Source: Daldinia sp. FL1419
Taxonomy: Eukaryota > Ascomycota > Sordariomycetes > Xylariales > Hypoxylaceae
NCBI GenBank assembly: GCA_025201765.1
Contig: MU623492.1
Location: 1-64,000 of the forward strand
Direction of reading: 5' to 3'
Length of the DNA stretch: 64,000 nt
Part shown: piece by piece, positions 25,013 through 35,465 of the stretch
Layout of the letters: each line of letters begins with the position of its first letter
Numbering within the stretch: the stretch's first letter is position 1
Program-made: the position numbers and the translations under genes
The notes under the pieces: model-generated
What the model was told of the DNA's origin: nothing
The model's database searches: none
The model's input: only the letters and a program-made list of their open reading frames with translations

Positions 25013-26681
25013 TCAGAGTTCATATCGAAACTCCCTATTCTGTAGGTCCGTCATGTCTAGAAATTCGTGGTTTTCTTCCGGCGTATGATTTTCACCTAGC
25101 GTCTCCTTTTCCCGCTCCCGTTGCGTGTTCCGTCTATCCAACACCCACCGCATTACAATCAGGTCGAGAGTAATCAAAACATAGATAATACAAATCGAAA
25201 TCTTAGCTGGGAGATAACGTGGCGCATCTCGAGCCTGGAATGTCTGCGGTGAGATGATATTGCCAATAGTATACGCAATTGTCCCTATGCACGCGACTGT
25301 AATTTTCTTGGTCGACCCTGCTACATTAGAACTTTGAAGCCCAAGGATTGTAGTCCAGCCGATGGGAATACCACCACTTGCATAGTAGCCTATTAGTGCT
25401 GGCACTCGTTCCGTCGCAGCCATCAGAATGGCACCAACTATCGCGGGAATATGGCCAGCGATGCAAAAATAGAGTCTCTGTTTCGTCCTCATCGCGCCAT
25501 ATGTAAGACCAACCAAAGCCACTACCTCCCAAGCACCGAGGGGGGCTACTAATAACAAAGAATTTTCGCCGGAGTAACCCATACCCGTCACTAAAATGTT
25601 ACCAAAGGATGTGGCGATAGAATTGGGAATATTGGCTGCAAAAATCCAGAATGCGTATAGCCAAGTCATGGTGTCAGCCAGAGCCTCTCTTACTTGGTCC
25701 CATTTAAAAGTTTGCGAACCGATACCTTGTTCATTATGCCTGATGCGTTCGAGATGAAGTCCCTTTTGTTCTTTGTCAAGGAACCCCGCGACGGCTGGGG
25801 AATCAGGCATGACGAACCAAAACGAAATTCCCATGGCTGCGGTGAATAGGCCCAGAAATAAAAAGATGATTTGCCAGCCCATTAAGGCTGCATTCGGGTC
25901 TTTGCCAACATGTGTAGCCACACCATAGGCGAAAAAACCACCAAACATCTGGGCTGCTCCGCACATGGAGAACCATATACCTACACGAAAGGCCTGCTCC
26001 TCCTTCGTATACCATTGAGACGTAAATAGCACCCATGCAGGCACCACAGCCGCCTCTAAAACACCAAGGAAAAATCGGCAAACCAATAACCCAGCATAAT
26101 TCTTGCAGGCGGCGAGACAAGCCAGGGTAGCACCCCATAACGTAACATTAATTGAAGTGTACTTGGCAAGAGGGAACAATTGTATTAAACGGATTGTTGG
26201 GAACTCAAAGGCGAGCTGGCCGAAGAAGAAAATGGACGCTACCCAGTTAAATTGGTTTCCTTCAAGCCCGATCGACTCTTTTATACCAGTCACGCTGGCG
26301 TAAGAGATGGCTGTTTTATCAATATACTGGAGGAAGTCTATTTCTTGTTAGTAAAAAGTCCCTGATATTATACTCTGCTTTCCTCTTTTCCAACGTAGGC
26401 CCGGATAGAAACGCACAGATTATACAAATTAGGGGCATAATATGCCAATCGATACGTCGGACGAGCCTGCGATGAACTTTGGGATCGATAATCTGATGCA
26501 AGCCGCCAGTTTCTTTCAAAAGCTCCAGAGCCGCATCGGCACCAGACTCGAATGTGTGATTCACGTCGACCGAAGCAGATTTATTATTCACATGTTCTTC
26601 CGAGCTCGATTTGACTTGGGTCGGATTCTCAACTACACCCGGTGCCAAAACATCTTTATCTCTTTCGTGTAACTCAGCCAT
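25013..26681 (-). CDS. MFS transporter, Dal5-like anion:cation symporter family
   Basis: Two exons on the minus strand, 26681-26417 and 26337-25013. The 79-bp intron has donor GTGCGT and a CTAAC branch site; 529 aa. The start is the ATG at 26681 (MAELHERDK); the open frame further upstream begins only at a non-ATG codon. The joint restores the family-typical run FLQYIDKTAISYASVTGIK at the end of the first membrane span. About 12 membrane spans follow, with LEGNQFNWVASIF, FEFPTIRLIQLFPLAKY and RFFLGVLEAAVVPAW, all typical of the allantoate/nicotinate permease group. The tail is charged and cytosolic. It probably imports an organic anion or vitamin-like acid at the plasma membrane; the substrate is unknown. 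It lies 4.5 kb upstream of the PKS on the same strand, so it might belong to that locus, but Dal5-type carriers are mostly nutrient importers. Confidence 0.88.
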
Positions 26682-27887
26682 TTCGACCGTAGCTGATGCA
26701 CGACTGAAGAGTTGCGGCAAATGTATCAAGACGTTGTCACCAATCAAGCGTTATGCTAGGTATGATTTAAATACCCGAGAAAAAAAAGAAAAGTTTAGAG
26801 ACGCGATAACTCGATGCCAAGGTGAAAATGTTTAGCTCGTCAAACGGTACCGTGATAAGATATAATTACCCACCTGGATTTCCTTTCCGTGCAATGAAGT
26901 AGCAGAATACCTCAAGCACGTCATTTGAGGCTTGATGATGCCACAAGGCTGACAAGGATTTTAAGGTGCCAATTCGCCAATTTACCAATCGCGACTTGGC
27001 ATCTAGATACTAGACCTCCTTTAGGTGATAGTTGTGCTAATAAATATTTAACGATAAAAAGAACATCCATAACAGCTTCAAAATCGTTAAAGACATTATA
27101 GTACGCCGGGTTGACTACGAGGTGAATGTTTTTCAGAAGTTTATACTGCTATTAGATGAAAAGGGGGGAAAAGGCAATTAGTAAAGCTCCAGCTTTCGGG
27201 TTGGAAAGGGTTTTTTTTCTTCTTCTTCGCCTTAAGAAGTACCTGTTGAATATACTAATAATAAGGCTGGCTTGGATTCTAAAGCTATGAGCAAATTTAA
27301 TCTCTTTATTTGATATATTAGGCGTGTCAACTTACATCGGATTGCTCGGTCACATCATCGAAGTTTGCCTCCCTAGGTAGGTACCTAGGCAGATAATAGC
27401 ACTCTGTACGTTTCCAATATAGGTGAATTATATAATTGAAATATGCCTTGCCACTTTTTGGGTGCACGGGTATCCAAAATTAGGTACGACGTGGGCAATG
27501 CAGTCCGCATCAAGAGAACCAAGAATTACTCCATTCTCCTTATCCCCTCAATGCCTACCCCTAGAGTACCAAGTCCACAACAGCGGAATAAGCAGCATAT
27601 CCCTACTCGACGGCTTCACTGGCGAATTAGGTCCAACTTCGGCCGAGTTGCGCTTGTGATTTCCGAGGCGCAGTAGTCTGGATCCAGAGAGGATGTTAAA
27701 GAGGTTGAAACCGGAATCGCTAAAGTCATGGCAGGGGTTCAGTCAGCCCTGGAAGACAGATGGGCCAGCCTTAGCATTGTTCAGACTCATCTAGCATCCT
27801 CTATAATCTCTGGGTCCTAGGTAGTTCTCCCGGTTGTCACGAGGCGGACCAAGAAGCAAGGAAACAACTTCGTTGTTCCGCGAGGAA
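26682..27887. other. Intergenic, with a degenerate coding-like stretch
   Basis: No intact gene. Around 27660-27820 the + strand reads open for about 50 codons (ending IISGS and a stop at about 27820), without a start or a known family. It lies directly before the fold-back element. It could be a relic, but I cannot identify it. A 20-base hairpin (stem GGAA(A)CAAC) sits at 27861-27880. A CCTAGG/GGTACC tract is at 27371-27391. Confidence 0.35.
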
Positions 27888-28252
27888 CCTATCTACAACT
27901 ATGGCTAAGGGCAGCTACATATAAAACAAGTCCTTTGCTCTATATGTAGCACGGGCTAGAACCCTGACACCGGTATCGCATTCACATCTATATTGTTATT
28001 ATAACTTATCCAAGTTTTTAATAACCAAGCTATTCTTTCTATGTCTTATGTGCCGCCTAATCATGATGCAGGCGTGAGACTGCTGGAAGCCAACACGAGG
28101 TGTGCTGAGACGATGGGAATTAGGTGTGATCAGCCGTCTTAATGGTGTGGTTGGGCTATCGTTATGTATTTCTCAGGTTTCTAGCTTGTACTGCATATGG
28201 AACAAAAGACTTGTTCTATATGTAGTCGCCCTTAGCCATAGTTGTAGATAGG
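27888..28252. mobile_element. 365-bp fold-back element with ~48-bp inverted ends
   Basis: The arm 27888-27936 and the reverse complement of 28205-28252 agree over about 48 bases with only a few differences, nearly all transitions. The outermost 25 bases (from CCTATCTACAAC) are identical. A TA lies two bases inside each end, compatible with a TA target duplication. The left arm also folds on itself (GCTACATATA against TATATGTAGC). The interior (about 270 bp) has no coding capacity. It is best explained as a non-autonomous DNA transposon; the family is not determined. Confidence 0.6.
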
Positions 28253-29940
28253 TAAGCGTGAGGGTTTGATGATGATTGGGTCCGTGGGATCTAATGAGAA
28301 GCTAGACTTCATTATCAATGAACTGTAAGAAGGAGCACCCGACGGACACTTATTAGGCGTAAGAAGTGCTGAATGGGCTTGAAATCTACAAAACGTCAGT
28401 GGTTCGCATTTAGAAGCGGCACCCTATCATATTCGCTTGAGAGGCCGAGTGGTAGCGTTCGGTGTGATTGAGGGATATGATGCTCTATTCAAGGAGCGAC
28501 GAGGAGTGAAAAACACATCGAAATTTTTTTTTCTATCGTCCTCTACGATGATTTCAGTCCAGCTTACTACCAGCGACATCAGGAAACGCCGCAGAAATGG
28601 ATTGCGGGGGTAGCTTCAGGGTGAAGCTACACATTACCCCCGGAATCAGCAATGCCCCTGAAGGTTTCCTAAGGATTATACCAGAGCAAGAATTTCGGCA
28701 AGGTACTTGTGAAGATGAAAGAATAAATATTGCCTCGAATTAAAGCTTCAACATGTAGAGTTAATAAAGTACCACTAATACAAACCCCCCAAACCCCTAA
28801 CGCATATTTGACGGAATAATCATATGATAGATGCACCTCAGCAACCGTTAGCACACTTCTACTTCAGGGTACCTGACATTATTAGGCCAACATAGACATA
28901 CATTTCAACCTAACTAGTGGAATGGAAAACACGCGTCAAAGCGGCCGTCCAGGCTTAGAGTTCCAGACACGTCATCGGCTGTACTTCTCGGTTTCTGGCT
29001 CTAGGTGTGTTTGGGCTCTTATCTGCTCCCCCTGTTTGTATTATTCCTCGCTTGCTTGATACAGTTTAGACCCCGCTGGGCAAAGCCACAACCCTACGCG
29101 TTTTTTTTCCTGTTTGTGCAGCGCTGCGAATTGCGGCTTCTGCATCAACCCGAAAGTGGATGTCGAAGGAGGCAGAAATTAATGCTATAATTTGACAAGG
29201 CAGGAAGGAAATTGATATGTATTGATTGTGCACTTAGGTAGGTAGCTAGGTAGCTTACTATCGAGATAACTTAGTTAGAGTGAGCACGAGTAGATGCTCG
29301 AATAAGCTTGATGCTGAATAGGAGAGGCTTGCACAGGTCTGGATAATTCCAGATATCCCCCTCCCCCCAGTGATCACTTTAACAAAATGCATACCACAAC
29401 TTCGAAACCGCATTACACAACACTCGACTTTACTGAGGTATTTAGTCATGAAAGTCATTTCCCATCCTATATACTCAGGTAACTCCATCCCGGGGTATAT
29501 CCACCCGAGGAACTACAACACGAAGTCTAACAAAATATTGGCCAGTAGAGACTAAACTCATCGTCTCCCCTAGCCCTGGAGGATAGATGAAAGTCAAAGA
29601 TATGACGAATTATCGGTTGTAGATCCCGGGTTCTTATCGGGCTTGTCCCATCAGACCATAACTCCAGACACCAAAATCCGTCCGTAAAATATCAATGGCT
29701 TTTGCGGTGGTATAGTCGAATCGTACAGATTACAATGATAGAGGCGACTCGGTTCTTTAGATCTGCTAAAAATGTGTTCGTGGTTCGAGGTCGTTTGCGA
29801 TGACCGGAATAGATTCATGGACCTGAAGGTATGCTACAGCCGAGAAAAATAGATACAAAGATAATTAAAAAAGTAATGTCGAGACCACCACTACGTGATA
29901 TATATTATGTAACGAATGTCATCACAGTACGGGCCACAAT
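28253..29940. other. Intergenic between fold-back element and VCX1-like gene
   Basis: No supportable gene. On the + strand about 28398-28540 reads open and protein-like (contains LRGRVVAFGVIEGY) but has no start, no partner exon and no family I recognise. The nested hairpin at 28581-28670 is listed separately. A TAGG tract lies at 29235-29258. Confidence 0.4.
28581..28670. repeat. Nested inverted repeat / hairpin
   Basis: The outer pair is AGGAAAC (28581-28587) with GTTTCCT (28664-28670). Inside, GGGGGTA pairs with TACCCCC (28635-28641), and a perfect 9-bp stem GTAGCTTCA with a 3-base loop occupies 28610-28630. It may be a small mobile-element relic or a strong structured site. Confidence 0.6.
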
Positions 29941-31824
29941 TTATCCTGACGCGTTTTCGGGGATTGTAGGGTAAACTAGAGCACGTTAGCACCTAACATC
30001 CAGGGGAAAAAACCTATTTTGGTAAATAGGAATGAAAACTTACACCATGCACATGTGGCAATGATGGCATATAAGCACGTCAATATAAGACCCTCAAGCC
30101 AATGGCTCTTTCCATCGCCGATCAAATAATTAACCAGCAGAACGGAAACGAAAAGGACAATGACTTGGAACGTATCGAAAGCTAGGGTCATCTCCTGGTT
30201 GCCCATACCCCAACCGATAATAATAAGGAGCGGGATGAGAAGAAGGGCAACCTGCATAGACGATCCAATAGCAACACCAATGGCCAAATCCATCTTGTCC
30301 TTGATGGCAACGGTAACGGCAGTCGCGTGTTCGCAAGCGTTGCCGACGATGGGAAGCAAAATAAGACCAACAAACTCTTCGCTGACGGCACCCGACGAGG
30401 TAATAGCTTCGATACCACTGACCATACCTTCGGCGCAGAGTGCGATGATAACAGTGGCACCGATCAGTGTGGCGAAAGCGACAGAAAAGCTAAGCTGAGG
30501 CCCTTCTTCCTCGTCATCATCGATATGCCCGAGAGGGTTCATCAATATCTCGCTTAGCTTCCCCTCTTCGTCATGAACACCTGCATGAGTAGCCCCAGCA
30601 CCTGCTCTTGCAATTCCGGAAGCAACAGCGTTTTCCGGAAGGCCCTTCTTAAAGATCGGTTTGCTTGCAACCTTCTGGCTTTCCTCGTTAAACAAAGTTA
30701 CATGAGTCTTCATTTGGAAGAAAAGATACGAGGCGTATACGATTAATAGGATAATGGCGACACCGTGAGATAAACTTGGGACGGCATTGGGGCTCAGCTG
30801 GATAGAGCCTGCGTAAAAGTCGTCAGTGTGCGCAAAGACGGTAGGTACGATCAGACTTCCTACGGCCAGAGCTAGCAAACTGGCAGCAGTCTGGGCTACG
30901 GTAGTGTTAAAGTACTGCTCCCGACGGTTTATACCGCCGCAGAAAAAGCAGAAACCTAGGACGAGAAGTAGGTTGGATAATATGCTGCCAACTAAAGACG
31001 TTTGTACAACCTTGATCTGGCCCTTTGTAAGAGCGATGATAGCGACGATCAACTCCACAGCATTCCTTGTTAAAGTTAGTGCTTATTCATAGAAAAAAGA
31101 AAAGGAAAAGGAAAAGAATTTGTACTCACCCAAAGGACGCATTGATTAGTCCTCCAAGGACTTCCCCGGTTCGCATCGCAATCTCCTCGGTAGCATTACT
31201 TAGCATCGCGGCGAGAGGCACAATGGCAATAAAGTTAACACCAAATACAACCCTGCCATCAAATCTAATAAAATATAAGGCTATACCCGCAGGCGCCGCT
31301 AGGAGAAGGATATTGATCGGCGAGCAAAAAAATACGCGCTGAATCTGGTTCCAGACAGTAAAAGGTTCAGCCGGCTCAACATGCTTGAAGAAGCCGCCGC
31401 CGACACTTTTCCTTTTGGGCTTTTCGTCCTCTTCTGACGTTCCGGACTTGTTGGTAACATTCTCCTGGACGCCACGATGTCGCACGCTACTACTTTCAAG
31501 TTCATTGCCGACGGTCGTTGCCTGTGACGCGTACGTCTCGCCCTGGTCTGCATGATCGCCTTCTAGTTCTTTACTATTCCGTGCGGACTGCTCGACGGGC
31601 GTGAGAAGACGGCCCGGCGCGCTCGTAGATGGGCCAAGGTGCGTCGTATCGCTTTCCCCGGTTGCTACTCCTCGCTCCGCCGTGTCCATCGTACTTGCTC
31701 GCTTCGGTGCTCCGTAGGCAATTTGTCTGAACGGATTAAAGCGAGCACTACCACCAGAATCGCGGCGACTCATACGATGAGCCTTAGCCTTGATTTTTCT
31801 CATATTCACTGTATTCGAATCCAT
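29941..31824 (-). CDS. VCX1: Vacuolar Ca2+/H+ exchanger (CAX family)
   Basis: Three exons on the minus strand: 31824-31130, 31065-30044 and 29975-29941; introns of 64 and 68 bp; 583 aa. The start is the first ATG (31824); the longer upstream frame begins at a non-ATG codon. A hydrophilic N-terminal tail of about 150 residues precedes the first membrane span. The two signature repeats are GNAVELIVAIIAL (residues 232-244) and GNACEH (473-478), whose acidic residues bind the ion. An acidic loop (HIDDDEEEG) lies between them. The last exon encodes only about 11 residues and restores the usual AWFYP ending. Reading through its donor would give a different, atypical tail. Role: proton-driven Ca2+ loading of the vacuole; paralogues differ in metal preference, so the exact orthology is not certain. 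Confidence 0.9.
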
Positions 31825-34800
31825 TAAGTAAGCACGTATCCAACAGTGAGGGGATAATCTCGTAATTTGCCAAATCAGCCGACAAATATAATCTTGTCTC
31901 TTTTTTCTTGTGCGGCAAATTAAGAGGGGGGTAAGATTTAACAAGGAAAAATAAACAGGTAGAGGGTGGAATAGCCGGCGCTTATGTAGCTAAACAAGAC
32001 GATATTAATGTCTTTGTGCTAGAAGCTTGGTAATGGCGTTGTTTTGGTGGGAAACGTGGCAGAGCAGAGGTTAAGAATAGATTAGAGACAATAACGTAGG
32101 CGTAAGCTATGCAAATAGGCAGGTCGAGTTTATGATGGAATGAAGGGCGTGTTTGGCGCTAAAGCCGCAGCGTGTAAATCCTGACGGCGTAATAGGTTGT
32201 AATGGAGTTCGTCATGAGAAAACAACTGCCGGAACATAACAGCGGTAACTGAATAGATCATAGTTGTAATAACTATGGAATCGTCTCATCATCATCTATC
32301 AATGATAGACAAAGTATAGATGGCTAGTTGTTGCTTTTCGAATTTAAAGGTGATTTCTTTCCTTTTCTTTCCTTTTCTTTTCGTTCTTATTTTGCCATTT
32401 TTATCTTCTTTTGCCTTGCTCTGCCGCGTCCTTTGTTCGCGCCTAAATTGGGAGGCATACGGGCTTGTTTTGGGGGAAAGGGAAATTCAAATCCAACGCA
32501 ACGACAACACTTACATTCGTCGCCCATATTGAAGAGGCTCTTTCAATGTAGGCTTCAGCCTTCTTCTTAAAATATGGGTACTCGAGGGTAGGCAGGCTCT
32601 ACTGGCTGCCTTGCAGGGCGATTGGGGGCCGTTTTTTTCGTTTATGGGGGTTTTGACAGACGTATCTCGGCAATCCGGCTCGTCTTTTTATCAATTTGGA
32701 AAGGTACGCCTTCAAACGTCTTATTCTCTGGCCTCTGCTATTGGATGTGGCTCTTTAAGTACCTGGGGTAAGGCTTTATAGTCGAGTTCCTTTTGATAGA
32801 TCCAGATGTAATCCGGGGAATCCAGGTTGAAAGCAATTCTCGGTGGGCGTCCAATGTAATCTTGTCAGACCGCGACAACGCGACGAGGATGCAAAGACGA
32901 AAATAATGAGCTTGTCAAGCTATAATAAAGGAAGAAAAGAGCGTTTGGAAGATAAAATTATTTGATATTCCTCTGTGGGAGGGAGCCGCTGCGGTTCAAT
33001 GGTGAGGCAGAATTGAATGAATATGGCTGAGGAATTGTAAATAAAAAAAAAGCCAAAAGGACTCAGGCCCAAACATTTGGAATAGTGACTTATTTGATTT
33101 AAAGGAGATAAAAGTCCAATACATAGAACAGCCCCCTGTCACAAACGCCAGGTATGGATGTAATGTAACGAGTTAAGTTGTTAAGGCCCACATACTCATC
33201 GGTACCTTGAATAATTAAACATGAATTCCTAGTGTATATCATCTGAGCTAGTCCAAGAATGATGAATGTATTACCTATCTGGGTTAGGTGGATCGGGTAC
33301 CGTGTACTTTACACAGCCCAAGCAAGGCGAATCAAACACCTCTTAGTGGAGGCCTCATCATAATAATTACCTAAAGGTGCCTACGTGTGTGGGTGACCAC
33401 TGGCGGTTATGTGCATTATCTAAATCGATTCGATTATCCTTTCTGCTGTGAATTCAAGACATAATTCTCCCAGTCCGATCTCTGCTTGTATCATCCAATT
33501 GTGCCGGCCCCTCTGCCCCTTTTAAATATACTCACGGATCCGTACTAATATATGCAGCGTCAGTTTCGGAATCAAGGTGAAGAACGAATGGCATTCAAGG
33601 CGTCGAGCTTATAAGTTGTAGTGGGTCTGACCCACAAAGGCCAGCGCCAGTGTGTACATCAGTGTTACACAGGGATTTTATTTATACAGATAGCTTGGTA
33701 CATGCAGTTATCCATCCAATTTCTGTGTAAGTAGGGACCTATCTAGGTAGTAATAAGAGGTACATAGGTAGGTGTTTAGGTTAGATACTTTCCACTTCTG
33801 AGTATGCCAGCCTTAAAATTTCCGATGCAAATATTGTCATACATATGACAACCAGGTACCTGAGCTGGTAGGTATCCTGGGGTACACAAAGGCGACATTC
33901 GCAAATAATTCCGTCACGAAGACATTCGACAAACTACCAGGCTGTTTCTAGAATCCTGATTTTGGTGATATGTCCCTTGAAACATAAGTACCTATACGTG
34001 GCGGTCGGAAGCTTTTATCAAGGTTTGAACCATTTCACAAGCCCTTTGTTGTGTGTGGCTGTCTTTGACATGGGTAACCAGAAGATTAACACGTTCTGTA
34101 CGTCCCCGGCCGATGCACAATGACGCCGAGCGAGAAAGCCTAAAATCGCCCTAAAATCGCCCGGGCTTTAACCCCAAAAGACAATTCGAGACTGCTGGGC
34201 TTGGCATCCTCTTAACTTGATTCAAGCCTTAGGTATAGGTATGGTCGATGGTGCAATGCCGCTCGTAGTTGTGTGGGGATTCAACCGCTTCGCTGCCAAG
34301 CTTTTTACGTCAACCATATCCAGAATCTAGAATTTTAACAAAATTAGACATATTCTAATCGGCGACGAACTTCATCGGGAGTTGCTGCATTCCGTCGCTC
34401 GCATAAGAAAAGAAAATAGAAAAAAAATCTTCGGCTGCGGACACGTTTAATCTACCCTCCCAATCCACAACTAACTTGAATGGATTGTATGTAGGACCTT
34501 GACCCTTGATTAGCGTTTATTTAGGCCATGCGAGACAGCATATTCCAACCAACCAAATTTGGTGCGTATCTAGGTACGGACACGGTAGGCCCATGTTGCT
34601 ATACATAGGTCTTCCATACAGTGAGCAAGCAGTGATCGAAATAATCGAAAAATCTAGCGTGAGGCCAGTACTAAATAGTCCTCTTCAGGTAAATGGAACA
34701 AGCGTAGCCGTCCCGTAGCAGTCAATCATTCCCTAAAGCTGATGTGTTGCATTGTCGAGCATTAGAAAATTACTGTTCCCAAAATATCATATAAAGCCTC

Positions 34801-35465
34801 TCAACCATAGGTGACACGCCAGGCTTCATGTTGATGCGAATGAGAATTCCAAATGCCAGCTATCGAAGACATTTCTAGCAAGGATGCCTAATATTGCCCT
34901 CGTGCCGCGTATATGCTTTTGCATAGCTCATCTAGGAAAATAATCCAGGGGGGTAAGTGACCTGCATACTAACAAGGCGAAGTCAGTTGCAGTACCCCTC
35001 GGGGCAGGACGGATGAACAACTACTACGAGGCGGAGTTGTGGCCGGGGAAGTCAGGTACAGAATATTCAAATGCCACGCCAAGTTGTTTTCGGAGAAATA
35101 ACCTAGCGTTCACCGCTCATCAGCATTCCTACAACTATTCTAGAAACTTATTTAGTCCTACATATACGCATGTAAGCATATAGCAAAATCGTAACTGTCC
35201 TTGGTGATTTGGGTACGGAAGAGAGCCAAAAGAGAGGGGTATTGCATTACGTGATATAAGCAACAACTCTCGAAGACGAGGCGTCGTTATAACACGATAG
35301 TTAAATCTAGGTCTAATTTATAATGGATATCTCCACAGGCCTTTGGGAGGTAACCAAAATCCTCTAGGCTTCTCAACCGTAGCCAGATAGTAATCCCGCT
35401 CCTTTTCGTAGTCTAAGAAAAGGTGCACTGGATCATAGGGTTAGCGCTAATTGGGTTGCAATTAC
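31825..35465. other. Gene-free region between VCX1-like gene and IML1
   Basis: 3.6 kb with no supportable gene. The first about 700 bp are the likely promoter and leader of the exchanger, with T/C-rich blocks near 32340-32420. TAGG/CCTA tracts occur at 33738-33775 and 33855. A TGGGTGACCAC string at about 33390 resembles part of 5S rRNA, but the rest does not match. Confidence 0.5.

Noticed and set aside
32320..32570. Two overlapping + frames of 70-80 codons upstream of the exchanger
   Set aside because: They arise from T/C-rich leader sequence and overlap each other in different frames.
33385..33410. TGGGTGACCAC string resembling part of 5S rRNA
   Set aside because: The flanking sequence does not match the rest of a 5S gene.
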